64,000 nucleotides of DNA from Rhodanobacter sp. B04. GTDB taxonomy: Bacteria > Pseudomonadota > Gammaproteobacteria > Xanthomonadales > Rhodanobacteraceae. Below, in pieces: positions 1 to 8,355 of the stretch. The stretch spans positions 62,001-126,000 of the forward strand of contig NZ_MUNV01000005.1 in NCBI RefSeq assembly GCF_002001125.1, written 5' to 3'. The notes beneath the pieces are model-generated. The model saw only the letters and a list, made by a program, of their open reading frames with translations. It did not search any database and was not told the origin of the DNA. Within the stretch, counting starts at the first letter, position 1, and each line of letters begins with the position of its first letter. The translations under genes were made by a program, and so were the position numbers.

Positions 1-165
1 CATGCCTCGGCGGCGAAACCCGTGACCGGGAATTCGCCGCAACTGGGGCTGTTCGCAGCGGCGGCCCCTTCTGCCGTGGAACGGGCACTGGAGGCGGTCG
101 ATCCGGATGCGCTGACCCCCCGCGAAGCGCTGGAGGCGCTCTACCGGCTCAAGGCGCTGGCCTGA
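1..165 (+). CDS. mutS: DNA mismatch repair protein MutS, C-terminal fragment
   Basis: The window opens inside this gene; 54 codons remain before the TGA. The fragment contains QLGLF (residues 14-18), which fits the beta-clamp binding pentapeptide found near the MutS C-terminus. It ends in the [18 protein letters not shown]-type helix that forms the MutS tetramerisation tail. MutS recognises mismatches and recruits MutL. The N-terminal mismatch-binding and ATPase domains lie outside the window. The identification rests on these two tail features only, but the combination is characteristic. Confidence 0.88.
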   Translation, partial: HASAAKPVTGNSPQLGLFAAAAPSAVERALEAVDPDALTPREALEALYRLKALA

Positions 166-230
166 AAGCGGGCGCGGCAGCGGATAACTGATCCGCGCCA
201 CCGCACCCGGCCACCGACGCCCGCCGGAGT

Positions 231-1415
231 TCAGGCCGCGGCGCTGAGCCGGGCCGCGTCCAGGGCCTGACGGAGATCGTCCCACACGTCCTCGACATGC
301 TCGATGCCGACCGACAGCCGCAGCAAGCCCGGCGTGATGCCGTGCTGCGCCTGCGTGGCCGCATCCACCACGCGGTGGGTCAGCCCGGCCGGATGCTGGA
401 TCAAGGTGTCGACCGAACCCAGGCTCACCGCCGGCGTGGCCAGTTTCACGGCCGCCATGACCCTCGCCGCCGCGGCATGGCCGCCGCGCATCTCGAACGC
501 CATCAGGCTGCCCGGTCCACGCATCTGCGTACCCACCAGGTGGGCCTGGGTCACCGTACCTAGGCCGGGATAGCTGACCTTCGCCACCATCGCGTGCGCA
601 GCCAGCCGTTCGGCCAGGATCTGCGCGTTCTGCTGCGCCTTCAGCACGCGCAGCGACAGCGTCGGCAAGCCACGATGCAGCATATAGGCGCCGAGCGGGT
701 GCAGCAGGCCGCCGGTGGCCGCGCGCACCTGGCGCAGAGCCACCGCCCAGTCGGCATTGCAGGCCACCACCCCGGCAATCACATCGCCGTGACCACCGAG
801 AAACTTGGTCGCACTGTGCAGCACCAGGGTCGCCCCGAGCGCCACCGGCTGTTGCAGCACGGGTGTGGCGAAAGTGGAATCCACCAGCACCGGTACCGCA
901 TCGGCCGCCTTCACCACTGCGGCGATGTCGATCAGATCCAGCGTCGGATTGGCCGGCGTCTCGATGATCACCAGCGCCGTGTCGACATCGATCGCTGCAG
1001 CCACCTCCTCCGGCCGAACCCAGCGCGTGCGAATGCCGAGCAGGCCCGAGTTCAACAGATGATCGGTGGTGCCGTAGAGCGGGCGCACCGCAAGCACATG
1101 CTGGCCGCGCTGGCCAGCGGCCAGCAGGCAGGCCGACATGGCGGCCATGCCCGAACCAAACGCCACCGCGTCGGTGGTGCCCTCCAACTGCGCCAGCGCG
1201 TTTTCAAAACGCGCCACGGTGGGATTGTGCAATCGCGCATAGATCGGGTTGGCCGCCGTGGCCGCGCCGCCGACCAGCGCGTCGAAGCTCGCCGTGCCGT
1301 CGCCGAGGTCGCGCACCGGATAAGTGGTGGACAGATCCAGCGGCGGCGCATGCACGCCCAACTCGGAAAAGGCTTCGCGGCCGGCGTGGACACCGAGCGT
1401 TTCAGGATGCGCCAT
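231..1415 (-). CDS. PLP-dependent trans-sulfuration enzyme (cystathionine/methionine gamma-lyase family)
   Basis: A 394-residue Cys/Met-metabolism PLP enzyme, the usual length for the family. Visible are the phosphate-binding Tyr59/Arg61 pair (YARLHNPT), the stacking Tyr114, Asp179 contacting the pyridine nitrogen, and the Schiff-base lysine Lys204 in SATKFLGGHGD. It should act in the cytosol on cystathionine, methionine or O-acylhomoserine. The position that is Cys in classical methionine gamma-lyase (YGCT) is Thr here (YGTT), so strict methionine gamma-lyase activity is uncertain. The gene is divergent from an Lrp-type regulator, an arrangement that recalls mdeA/mdeR of Pseudomonas. Function within the family is unresolved. 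Confidence 0.85.
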   Translation of the reverse strand: MAHPETLGVHAGREAFSELGVHAPPLDLSTTYPVRDLGDGTASFDALVGGAATAANPIYARLHNPTVARFENALAQLEGTTDAVAFGSGMAAMSACLLAAGQRGQHVLAVRPLYGTTDHLLNSGLLGIRTRWVRPEEVAAAIDVDTALVIIETPANPTLDLIDIAAVVKAADAVPVLVDSTFATPVLQQPVALGATLVLHSATKFLGGHGDVIAGVVACNADWAVALRQVRAATGGLLHPLGAYMLHRGLPTLSLRVLKAQQNAQILAERLAAHAMVAKVSYPGLGTVTQAHLVGTQMRGPGSLMAFEMRGGHAAAARVMAAVKLATPAVSLGSVDTLIQHPAGLTHRVVDAATQAQHGITPGLLRLSVGIEHVEDVWDDLRQALDAARLSAAA

Positions 1416-1510
1416 GATTCCAGTCTCATTCGATAGAATGATCTGATACTAGAATCAACCTATGCACTTAAAACCATCCACCGAATCTTATTTCGCCGTG
1501 AGCCACTTTC
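1416..1510. promoter_or_regulatory. Divergent promoter region with Lrp-type operator candidates
   Basis: This 95-bp spacer separates the trans-sulfuration gene from the divergent Lrp-family gene. It is AT-richer than its surroundings. It holds a perfect inverted repeat CATTC-GATA-GAATG (1427-1440) inside a wider GATTC...GAATC pair (1416-1420 and 1452-1456). Lrp/AsnC proteins bind degenerate dyads of this kind, so local control by the neighbouring regulator is inferred. No binding data exist here. Confidence 0.5.
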
Positions 1511-1987
1511 ATGCATCTCGACCGAATTGACTTCGCGATACTGCGCGAGTTGCGAAAGAACGCGCGACTGCCGAACAAGAACCTGGCCGAACGCGTCGGC
1601 GTGGCACCGTCGACTGCACTGGAACGGGTACGCCGGCTGCGCGAGCATGGCGCCATCACCGGCTACCACGCGGAGGTCGCGCCGGCGGCGGTCGGCATCG
1701 GCCTGCAGGCGATGATCAGCGTGCGGCTGGCGCGGCATTCGCGCGAGGATCTGGACGCTTTCCACGCCTACCTGCTGACCATGCGCGAGGTGCTGGCGTT
1801 CTATCACGTCGCCGGCGCCAACGATTACCTGCTGCATGTGGCGGTAGCCGACAGCGACCACCTGCGCGACTTCGCACTGGACGCATTCACCACGCGCCGG
1901 GAAGTGGCGCATATCGAGACCAGCCTGATCTTCACCTTTCGCCGCAATCCCGACATGCCGATCTACCGGGCGCAGGACGATCAGTGA
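1511..1987 (+). CDS. Lrp/AsnC family transcriptional regulator
   Basis: A 158-residue protein with an N-terminal winged HTH (about residues 3-52; DFAILRELRKNARLPNKNLAERVG resembles the Lrp HTH opening) and a C-terminal RAM ligand-binding domain (about 65-150). Lrp proteins form octamers or dimers and respond to amino acids. The gene diverges from a Cys/Met PLP enzyme, so sensing methionine, cysteine or a related amino acid and controlling that enzyme is the obvious inference. The ATG follows the presumed operator region directly. No lead gene of a larger operon is seen downstream. Confidence 0.9.
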   Translation: MHLDRIDFAILRELRKNARLPNKNLAERVGVAPSTALERVRRLREHGAITGYHAEVAPAAVGIGLQAMISVRLARHSREDLDAFHAYLLTMREVLAFYHVAGANDYLLHVAVADSDHLRDFALDAFTTRREVAHIETSLIFTFRRNPDMPIYRAQDDQ

Positions 1988-2098
1988 GCAGCTCCCGGCA
2001 ACGCGCTTGGGATTGCCGCCGAGGCCGGCGCGGCGCTGGCTGGCAAGCAGCCCGTGCGACTGTGCAGAATCGCCAGTTATCCGAGAAGCATGCGCATC

Positions 2099-3013
2099 TC
2101 AGCCGCGACCGGGTTCCCGGACGCGTGACGCGCGCTTCTCATGCGCATGGATGAACATCAGCACGTCGTCCAGCGTCGGCGCATCGCCACGCAGCGGCCG
2201 TGATATCGAAAGCAGCAGCGCCGAATGACCCACGCCTGGGTAAAGCTTCAAGGTGACGTCCTCGTGCCGCGCCTGCATCGCACGCGCCAGCGACTTGCTG
2301 TTGGATGGATCGACTTCGTGATCGGCGGTTCCGTGCAATAGCAGCATCGGCGGTTCGGCGCCGTGCACGAACGACACCGGCTGTGCGCTACGCTGCTCGG
2401 CCGGCGTCTTGCCGAACATGCCGATCATGTCCTTTTCCTTCGCCGCGATCGGCACGAAGTCGTAGACGCCGGCCAGGCCGATGAAGCCGGCCAACTCACG
2501 CGGCTGCATGCCATCGGCCTCCAGCCAACGCGGGTCGGTGGCGAGCAAGGCCGCGATCTGCCCGCCGGCCGAATGGCCCATCACGAAAATGCCCCCGGCA
2601 TCACCGCCGATCTGCGCGGCATGAGCATGGGTCCATGCCACCGCGTCCGCCGCGTCCCGCATGAAGCCGTCCATTTTCACGCCTGGATACTTGCGGTAAT
2701 CCGGAACCACCACGATCACGCCGCGCGCAGCCAGCGCAGCGCCGGTGAAGCGGTACCACTGGCGCTTGCCGCGCATCCAGTCGCCGCCATAGAAGAAAAC
2801 CACGATGGGCGCGTGCTCCACGGAGGCGGGACGATAGACATCAAGCGCGAGATGATGCTGCACGTCGAACACGACATCGCGCTCGACCTCGATGCCCCGG
2901 CGCTCGTCCGTGCTATTGAGTCCGGCAAACAGTGCGCCCTGGCAACCGCCCAGCAAGAGCAACACGCCGAGCGCCAGCAAGCACTTGAGACCGCAGGTCC
3001 GATGTATGGGCAA
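2099..3013 (-). CDS. Lipoprotein alpha/beta hydrolase (carboxylesterase-like)
   Basis: An alpha/beta hydrolase of the HSL/BD-FAE esterase type. With the TTG start at 3013 it is 304 residues. That start has a GGAG five bases upstream and places a signal peptide with lipobox LLLLGGC, making Cys24 the lipidated residue. An ATG-free upstream extension to 3154 would bury the signal peptide. The oxyanion Gly pair is in FYGGDW (about 75-79), the nucleophile is Ser148 in GHSAGG, and the acid and base are likely Asp231 (HGTADHE) and His263 (GVGHSA). It is predicted to act in the periplasm on an ester or amide substrate that cannot be named. Confidence 0.82.
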   Translation of the reverse strand: MPIHRTCGLKCLLALGVLLLLGGCQGALFAGLNSTDERRGIEVERDVVFDVQHHLALDVYRPASVEHAPIVVFFYGGDWMRGKRQWYRFTGAALAARGVIVVVPDYRKYPGVKMDGFMRDAADAVAWTHAHAAQIGGDAGGIFVMGHSAGGQIAALLATDPRWLEADGMQPRELAGFIGLAGVYDFVPIAAKEKDMIGMFGKTPAEQRSAQPVSFVHGAEPPMLLLHGTADHEVDPSNSKSLARAMQARHEDVTLKLYPGVGHSALLLSISRPLRGDAPTLDDVLMFIHAHEKRASRVREPGRG

Positions 3014-3312
3014 ACGAAACTCCAGGTTGGCGGGAACGCCGGCGACAAAAATCCCGGGGGCACGCCCTGCGGCAGCGCACCGACTCGCTGGGGTGCAGCA
3101 GGTCCGGATCCGGACTACGAAACCATCCGGAATCACGATGTACCAGTCCAACATGACAGCTTAGCCAGAGATGCCGCCTCTGGCGTACGCCCCAGTTCAC
3201 GCCATGCCCGGACGACGCTCAAGGCCGATCGGCCATGGCCGCCAAAAAGCCTCCACGTGCGAACACGGGAGGCTCAGGCAAGCAAGGCCTAGCGTCAGCG
3301 CATCCGAAACTA
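3014..3312. other. Intergenic stretch without recognised gene
   Basis: About 300 bases lie between the lipoprotein hydrolase start and the end of the next minus-strand gene. The only element I can support is the GGAG ribosome-binding site just upstream of the TTG at 3013. Open frames here are shadows or upstream read-through of the hydrolase frame. Confidence 0.5.
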
Positions 3313-3672
3313 TCAGTGCGTACGCTGACGGTGGATACGGCGGCTGTTCTTGTTCTCGGACTTGTTGAGGTTGTGCTGTTCCTGCTTGGTCAGATGGCCA
3401 TTGTGCTTGGCCTCGTCGGCGCTCTCGCGCTGCGCGATATTGGAGTCATGCTTCTCGTCGCGTGCCTCCTGCTTGGCGTTGATCTGCCCATCCTTCACGC
3501 CGTTCTGGATGCGGTTCTGCTGGTTGTCCAGGCGCTGGTTGACCTCGTTGACGCGCGGATGCCCGGGAACCGCGGTGTCGGTTGTCGCCTGCGCCATGGC
3601 TGCGCCGGAAGCGAACACGGCGGAAACCAGCAACCCCATCAAGCTGAAGCGGAACGTCGTCTTTGCATTCAT
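3313..3672 (-). CDS. Small secreted hydrophilic protein of unknown function
   Basis: A 119-residue protein whose start at 3672 is supported by GAGGG eight bases upstream; an ATG-less longer reading to 3681 is less likely. A signal peptide ends at about AMA-QA (residues 24-28). The mature part is strongly hydrophilic and rich in Asn, Gln, Lys, Arg and Glu, with helical heptad-like runs (RLDNQQNRIQNGVKDGQ and NLNKSENKNSRR). It has no Cys and no known catalytic motif. It is probably periplasmic. I do not recognise a function; similar small proteins occur in Xanthomonadales and Burkholderia. Confidence 0.7.
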   Translation of the reverse strand: MNAKTTFRFSLMGLLVSAVFASGAAMAQATTDTAVPGHPRVNEVNQRLDNQQNRIQNGVKDGQINAKQEARDEKHDSNIAQRESADEAKHNGHLTKQEQHNLNKSENKNSRRIHRQRTH

Positions 3673-4085
3673 GAGTAACACCCTCGGTCATGTGAATTGG
3701 CAGGATTGGACATGTATCGGAGAGAACCGCGCCGTCGCCCGGGAGACATATTGGCATCCGTGCACATGGCTGACACTCGCACGTTGGGTCATTGGCGATC
3801 GAACAAGTGAGAGCCCCTTCCCCCGCGCTGGCCAGACAGGTCGACCCATCTGGTTGGCACAAGCACGGGGAACGGCATGACCGCGAGCCGCGTTGACCGT
3901 CACCGGCTTCGTCCCGGCATCTGTTCAGCCACGGTTGATGCAATCGCGGCCGTTGGCCCGGTAGCCGTCACGCATGCGCCGATCCACCGATAGTCAATGG
4001 CTATCGAAAGCATCCATACAACCTAATTCCCTCAATACGCCCTTGGGCGTAGCCTGCACAAGTCCCCACCGAGCAGGAACCCACC
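3673..4085. other. Catalase upstream region, no gene recognised
   Basis: About 410 bases without a credible gene separate the small secreted protein and the catalase. The minus-strand frame across 3688-3903 has atypical, Cys- and Arg-rich composition and no ribosome-binding site, so it is left out. The right-hand part holds the OxyR-type site listed separately and an AGGAA ribosome-binding site before the catalase ATG. Confidence 0.55.
3990..4026 (+). promoter_or_regulatory. OxyR-type operator upstream of catalase
   Basis: The sequence reads ATAG-N7-CTAT-N7-ATCC-N7-CTAA, 60 bp before the catalase ATG. The OxyR consensus is four tetrads ATAG-N7-CTAT-N7-ATAG-N7-CTAT with exactly this spacing. 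The first two tetrads are perfect, the third matches 2 of 4 and the fourth 3 of 4. The fourth spacer also carries the favoured inner T and A. Peroxide induction of katA by OxyR is inferred; no oxyR gene is in the window. Confidence 0.72.
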
Positions 4086-5528
4086 ATGAGCCATGATCGC
4101 AAGACCCTGACCACCGACGCCGGTGCGCCGCTGGCCGACAACCAGAACAGCCTCACCGCTGGCCCGCGTGGTCCGCTACTGGTGCAGGACGTGGCGCTGT
4201 TCGAGAAGCACGCCCACTTCAACCGCGAGCGCATCCCCGAGCGCGTGGTGCATGCCAAGGCTTCGGCCGCATTCGGCACGTTGACGATCACCCACGACAT
4301 CACCCGCTACACCCGCGCGAAATTGTTCGAGCCGGGCACGCAGACGCCGATGCTGGCACGCTTCTCCACCGTTGCCGGCGAGCGCGGCGCGGCCGATGCC
4401 GAGCGCGACGTGCGCGGCTTCGCGCTGAAGTTCTATACCGAGGAAGGCAACTGGGACCTGGTCGGCAACAACACGCCGGTGTTCTTCATCCGCGACCCGT
4501 ACAAGTTTCCCGACTTCATCCACACGCAGAAGCGCGACCCGCGTACCAACATGCGCAGCGCCACGGCGATGTGGGATTACTGGTCGCTGTCGCCCGAATC
4601 GCTGCACCAGGTCACCACCTTGATGAGCGACCGCGGCATTCCGGCCAGCCTGCGCCACATGCACGGTTTCGGCAGCCACACCTTCAGCTTCTGGAACGAG
4701 GCTGGCGAACGCTACTGGGTAAAGTTCCACTTCAAGACCCAGCAAGGCATCAAGAACATCAGCAACGCCGAAGCCGCCAGGCTGATCGGCGAGGATCGCG
4801 AATCGCACCAGCGCGACCTGTACGAGGCGATCGAGCGCAAGGACTTCCCGAAGTGGACGATGTACGTGCAGATCATGCCCGAGGCCGATGCCGAGAAGAC
4901 CCCGTACAACCCGTTCGACCTGACCAAGGTATGGCCGCACAAGGACTACCCGCTGATCGAGGTCGGCGTGATGGAGTTGAACCGCAACCCGGACAACTAC
5001 TTTGCCCAGGTCGAGCAGTCCAGCTTCTCGCCGGCCAACGTGGTGCCCGGCATCGGTTTCAGTCCGGACAAGGTGCTGCAGTTCCGCCTGTTCTCCTACG
5101 CCGACGCCGCGCGTCACCGGCTTGGCGCGAACCACGACCAGCTGCCGGTGAACCAGCCGCGCTGCCCGGTGCACAACTACGCGCGCGACGGCCTGATGCG
5201 CTACGGCGACAACGGCGGCGGCCGGGTGAACTACGAACCGAATTCGTTCAGCGGTCCGGTCGAGGATCCGTCCGTGAAGGAACCGCCGCTGAGGATCTCC
5301 GGCGATGCCGACCGCTACGACCATCGCATCGGCAACGATGACTACACGCAGCCAGGCGACCTGTTCCGCCTGATGAGCGCGGACCAGCAGCAGCAGTTGT
5401 TCGGCAATATCGCCGCGGCGATGCAGGGCGTGCCGGAGGCGATCATCCAGCGCCAGCTCGGCCACTTCGCCAAGGCCGATCCGGCCTATGCGGCAGGCGT
5501 GGCCAAGGCGCTGGGACTCAAGGACTGA
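4086..5528 (+). CDS. katA: Monofunctional haem catalase (small-subunit, KatA type)
   Basis: A 480-residue catalase that disproportionates hydrogen peroxide. The distal His56 is in RVVHAKA, the distal Asn in GNNTPVFF (128-129), and the proximal haem ligand Tyr338 in [14 protein letters not shown] with Arg334 before it. The length and the absence of a C-terminal flavodoxin-like domain place it with small-subunit clade 3 enzymes. There is no signal peptide, so it is cytosolic. An OxyR-type site lies upstream, consistent with peroxide induction. An AGGAA sequence precedes the ATG. Confidence 0.96.
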   Translation: MSHDRKTLTTDAGAPLADNQNSLTAGPRGPLLVQDVALFEKHAHFNRERIPERVVHAKASAAFGTLTITHDITRYTRAKLFEPGTQTPMLARFSTVAGERGAADAERDVRGFALKFYTEEGNWDLVGNNTPVFFIRDPYKFPDFIHTQKRDPRTNMRSATAMWDYWSLSPESLHQVTTLMSDRGIPASLRHMHGFGSHTFSFWNEAGERYWVKFHFKTQQGIKNISNAEAARLIGEDRESHQRDLYEAIERKDFPKWTMYVQIMPEADAEKTPYNPFDLTKVWPHKDYPLIEVGVMELNRNPDNYFAQVEQSSFSPANVVPGIGFSPDKVLQFRLFSYADAARHRLGANHDQLPVNQPRCPVHNYARDGLMRYGDNGGGRVNYEPNSFSGPVEDPSVKEPPLRISGDADRYDHRIGNDDYTQPGDLFRLMSADQQQQLFGNIAAAMQGVPEAIIQRQLGHFAKADPAYAAGVAKALGLKD

Positions 5529-5594
5529 TACGCGCGCCGCGCGCCAGCGACAAGCCGGCGACCGGGTTACCGTGTCGCCGGCATCGCCACCTGA

Positions 5595-6158
5595 TCAAGC
5601 TGCCATGGTTGGCAAGACGTCTGTCGATGCTTCAGCCAGCATGGACAGCGGCATGACCCGTTCCCGCGCAACATCGCGTGCCATCAGGCGCCCCGAGCGG
5701 ACCAGCTGATCGATGCAGGCAACTACTTCGTTCCGCCCGAACGGCTTCTTGATGAAGTCATCGGCGCCAAAACGCTGCACATAGAATTGTTCGGTCGCCT
5801 GCGGATTGCCGCTGATCATCACGATCGGGATGTGCCGGGTCAGCTCGTCATGGCGCAGCGCGCGCAACACGGCAAACCCGTTGATGCCGGGCAGCACGAT
5901 GTCCAGGAAGATCAACGCCGGCAGTTCGCTGCGGGCCAGCTCGATCGCGCTCTCGCCATCGAGCGCCTTGGTCACGGCGTAGCCATCCTTGTCCAGCATC
6001 TTGCCCAGCACTGCGCAGATGGTCGGCGAATCGTCGACCACCAGCATGCGCGCACCGGTCACCGTCTGCAGGTGCATGTCCGCACGCTGCCCGTCACTGC
6101 CGGTGCCAAGCAGGCGCTTGAAGAAGCCGATGCCGTTCCTCAACGCGAGTCCGTCCAT
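5595..6158 (-). CDS. CheY-like response regulator with N-terminal extension (paralogue A)
   Basis: A 187-residue protein starting at 6158, where GGAGG lies five bases upstream; longer in-frame starts lack this site. About 36 residues precede a single REC domain. It has acidic Asp42/Asp43, phosphoacceptor Asp86 (FLDIVLPG), Ser116 and Lys138 (KKPFG). There is no DNA-binding or enzymatic output domain. It closely resembles the protein at 6671-7261, sharing QATEQFYVQRFGADDF. The REC style is closest to PilH/PilG-like twitching regulators, but no chemotaxis or pilus gene is adjacent and no histidine kinase is nearby. The partner is unknown. Confidence 0.87.
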   Translation of the reverse strand: MDGLALRNGIGFFKRLLGTGSDGQRADMHLQTVTGARMLVVDDSPTICAVLGKMLDKDGYAVTKALDGESAIELARSELPALIFLDIVLPGINGFAVLRALRHDELTRHIPIVMISGNPQATEQFYVQRFGADDFIKKPFGRNEVVACIDQLVRSGRLMARDVARERVMPLSMLAEASTDVLPTMAA

Positions 6159-6255
6159 ACAAGCCTCCGAATCGTGGGAGGTTGCGCCAGCGCGCAGCCC
6201 CATGGATATGTGCAGATGGTGCTGCAGATCGGGCCGGCTTTCTGGGATGCACTAC

Positions 6256-6636
6256 TCAGCGCGTATGCTTCATGCGTCGCAATTCGCGACGATCCTGCTT
6301 GTCGGGGCGCTTGGCGGGGCCCGCGGCCCCCACCAGCTGGCGCTGCTCACGGGCGGCCTCCCTGGCCACCCGGCTGGTTTCGGTCTCGCGGAACAGCGTC
6401 TGCGCCACGCTGGCCGGGCCGCGCTTGTCGGACAAGGCCAGCACCTCGACTTCCAGCCGCTCCTCACCCCGGCCGATCTTCAGGCGGTCGCCGGTGCGCA
6501 ACTGCTTCGCCGGCTTGCAGCCGGCGTCGTTGAGGTCGATCTTGCCGCCGTCAATCGCCTGCTTGGCAAGGCTGCGCGTCTTGAAAAAGCGCGCCGCCCA
6601 CAGCCATACGTCGACGCGCACTTCGGTCAGTGACAT
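6256..6636 (-). CDS. hslR: Heat-shock protein 15, S4-domain RNA-binding protein
   Basis: A 126-residue Hsp15-type protein with an N-terminal S4 RNA-binding domain (VRVDVWLWAARFFKTRSLAKQAI, about residues 4-26, then GGKIDLND) and a basic C-terminal tail (AKRPDKQDRRELRRMK). Hsp15 binds stalled 50S subunits carrying nascent peptidyl-tRNA and helps recycle them. The ATG at 6636 is preferred; a GTG at 6651 is possible. It sits between two paralogous response regulator genes on the same strand with short gaps, so co-transcription is possible but functionally unexplained. Confidence 0.9.
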   Translation of the reverse strand: MSLTEVRVDVWLWAARFFKTRSLAKQAIDGGKIDLNDAGCKPAKQLRTGDRLKIGRGEERLEVEVLALSDKRGPASVAQTLFRETETSRVAREAAREQRQLVGAAGPAKRPDKQDRRELRRMKHTR

Positions 6637-6670
6637 GGCCTGCAAGGACACGGTCCGGCTGACGGACAGC

Positions 6671-7261
6671 TCAGGAATGTCCGTTGGGCGGCACGATCAG
6701 GTCATGCGGATCCGGCATCGCGATATCCGGAATCGCCGCGTGCTCGGCCTCGGTATGCTCGGGTTGCGCGGGCAACGACTCCTCGGCGGTGCGCTGGCGC
6801 ACCACCAGCCGGCCGGTCTTGGTCAGGTGCTGGATTCGCGCGAACACCTCGCCACGACCGAACGGCTTCTTCATGAAGTCGTCGGCGCCAAAACGCTGCA
6901 CGTAGAACTGCTCGGTCGCCTGCAGGTTGCCGCTGATCATCACGATCGGAATGTCCCGCGTCAGCGGATCGCGACGCAGCGCACGCAACACGGCAAAGCC
7001 GTTCATGCCCGGCAGCACGATGTCCAGAAAGATCAGATCGGGGCGCTCCTTGCGCGCCAGCTCGATCGCCGCTTCGCCATCCGGCGCCTTGAACACCACA
7101 TGGCCGTCCTGGTTGAGCATCTTTCCAAGCACGGCGCGGATCGTGGCCGAGTCATCCACCACCAGCACCCAGGCACCCTTGGGCACGCCATCGCGCGGCA
7201 CGGCCCGGCGCTCGGAAGGATCGCCTCCGAAGAGCCGCTTGAACACATCAAAACCCGCCAT
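6671..7261 (-). CDS. CheY-like response regulator with N-terminal extension (paralogue B)
   Basis: A 196-residue single-REC protein. The domain starts after about 31 residues (WVLVVDDSAT), with acidic pair Asp36/Asp37, phosphoacceptor Asp80 (LIFLDIVLPG), Ser110 and Lys132 (KKPFG). The C-terminal 45 residues are variable and acidic. It shares long identical stretches with paralogue A, including the N-terminal FKRL, GKML and QATEQFYVQRFGADDF, which shows a local duplication. AGGGGG lies seven bases before the ATG. No output domain is present, so it should work through protein-protein contact. Confidence 0.87.
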   Translation of the reverse strand: MAGFDVFKRLFGGDPSERRAVPRDGVPKGAWVLVVDDSATIRAVLGKMLNQDGHVVFKAPDGEAAIELARKERPDLIFLDIVLPGMNGFAVLRALRRDPLTRDIPIVMISGNLQATEQFYVQRFGADDFMKKPFGRGEVFARIQHLTKTGRLVVRQRTAEESLPAQPEHTEAEHAAIPDIAMPDPHDLIVPPNGHS

Positions 7262-7338
7262 GACAGGACCCCCTACCCGCCCATGAGATGCCAGCTAGTC
7301 TCGACTCAGTAGCGATCCGGCGCAAGCCGGCAAAGTTC

Positions 7339-8238
7339 CTACCCCAGCCACAGGTTGCCCAACGGGACGGTCAGCAGCGACAGCACGATGCCGGCGCCCA
7401 GCACGGTGTTGGCCAGCGCGGGCTCCAGCTCGTACTCGTCGGCGAGGATCGCCGCGGAGACCATCGGCGCCATCGCCGCCTGCAATACCCCGACCGTGAG
7501 CACCAGGCCGCCCACGCCACTCGCCACGCCCATCGCCCAGCACAGCAGCGGCGCCAGCAGCAGTTTCCAGGCCAGCCCCCAGCCGACCGCACCCAGCTGG
7601 CGGTCGCTGGGACGGAACCTGAATTGCAGGCCGACCGAGAACAGCGCCAGTGGCGTCAACGTGACGCCGATCGGCGCAAACACCCCATGCAACAGTTCCG
7701 GCCAGCCGCCGCATTGGCCAGCCACGATGCCGACGACCAGTGCGACGAAGGCGGGAAACGTCAGGATGCGCCGCAGGATCAGCGCCGGCTCCGGTTTGCG
7801 CCCCGCATGGACCGAAGCCACCAAGATGCCGGCCGATGCGAGCAGCGGAAACGCGCCAAGCTGGTCGGCCACCACCGCCAGCGTCAAGCCCGGCTGGCCG
7901 TGCAGCGCCTGCATCAACGGGTAACCCATGAACGAGGTATTGCCCAGGCCGCAGACGAGGATCAAGGCGCCCGTGCGTTGCCGCGACCAGCCCAGCCGCG
8001 GCCCGAGCAGGCCGAACAGCAGCCACGCGCCGCCGAACGTGAGCACCATCGCCGCCACCGGAAACCACAGCTGCGGATCGAACTTCACCCCGGGGATCAG
8101 ATCCAGCACCAGCGCCGGCAGCGCCACGTTGATCACCCACCAGTTGATGCCCGCCACGATACCCACCGGCGGCTTCGCAAAGCGCGCCACCAGCACGCCC
8201 AGGAACAGGCAGACGAACAGCAGCAGCATTGCGCTCAT
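7339..8238 (-). CDS. AEC family permease (auxin efflux carrier-like)
   Basis: A membrane protein of 299 residues from the ATG at 8238, with about ten hydrophobic segments in the 5+5 pattern of the AEC/BART superfamily. Family-like features are the early NWWVINVALPALVL segment, GLGNTSFMGYPL before the middle, and a C-terminal LLTVPLGNLWLG. AEC proteins are secondary carriers of organic anions such as malate or malonate, or of unknown solutes; no substrate can be deduced. An in-frame ATG further upstream exists without a clear ribosome-binding site. It is divergent from the kinase gene at 8356. Confidence 0.82.
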   Translation of the reverse strand: MSAMLLLFVCLFLGVLVARFAKPPVGIVAGINWWVINVALPALVLDLIPGVKFDPQLWFPVAAMVLTFGGAWLLFGLLGPRLGWSRQRTGALILVCGLGNTSFMGYPLMQALHGQPGLTLAVVADQLGAFPLLASAGILVASVHAGRKPEPALILRRILTFPAFVALVVGIVAGQCGGWPELLHGVFAPIGVTLTPLALFSVGLQFRFRPSDRQLGAVGWGLAWKLLLAPLLCWAMGVASGVGGLVLTVGVLQAAMAPMVSAAILADEYELEPALANTVLGAGIVLSLLTVPLGNLWLG

Positions 8239-8355
8239 CGGATGGCGGCAGACCACAAGGGGAAGGCTTCCCATTAAACGCGATGCCGTACGCGTGCGAA
8301 AGCGTGCAGCGCACCCTTCAGCGATAATCCAGCGCCTGCCCATCATCAGCTGCCC

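Noticed and set aside
3688-3903. 71-residue minus-strand frame upstream of katA
   Set aside because: No ribosome-binding site and unusual composition; it overlaps likely regulatory DNA.
4176-5465. 429-residue open frame antisense to the catalase
   Set aside because: It is a GC-rich shadow frame over a certain gene, with His/Val/Ala-biased low-complexity composition and no ribosome-binding site.
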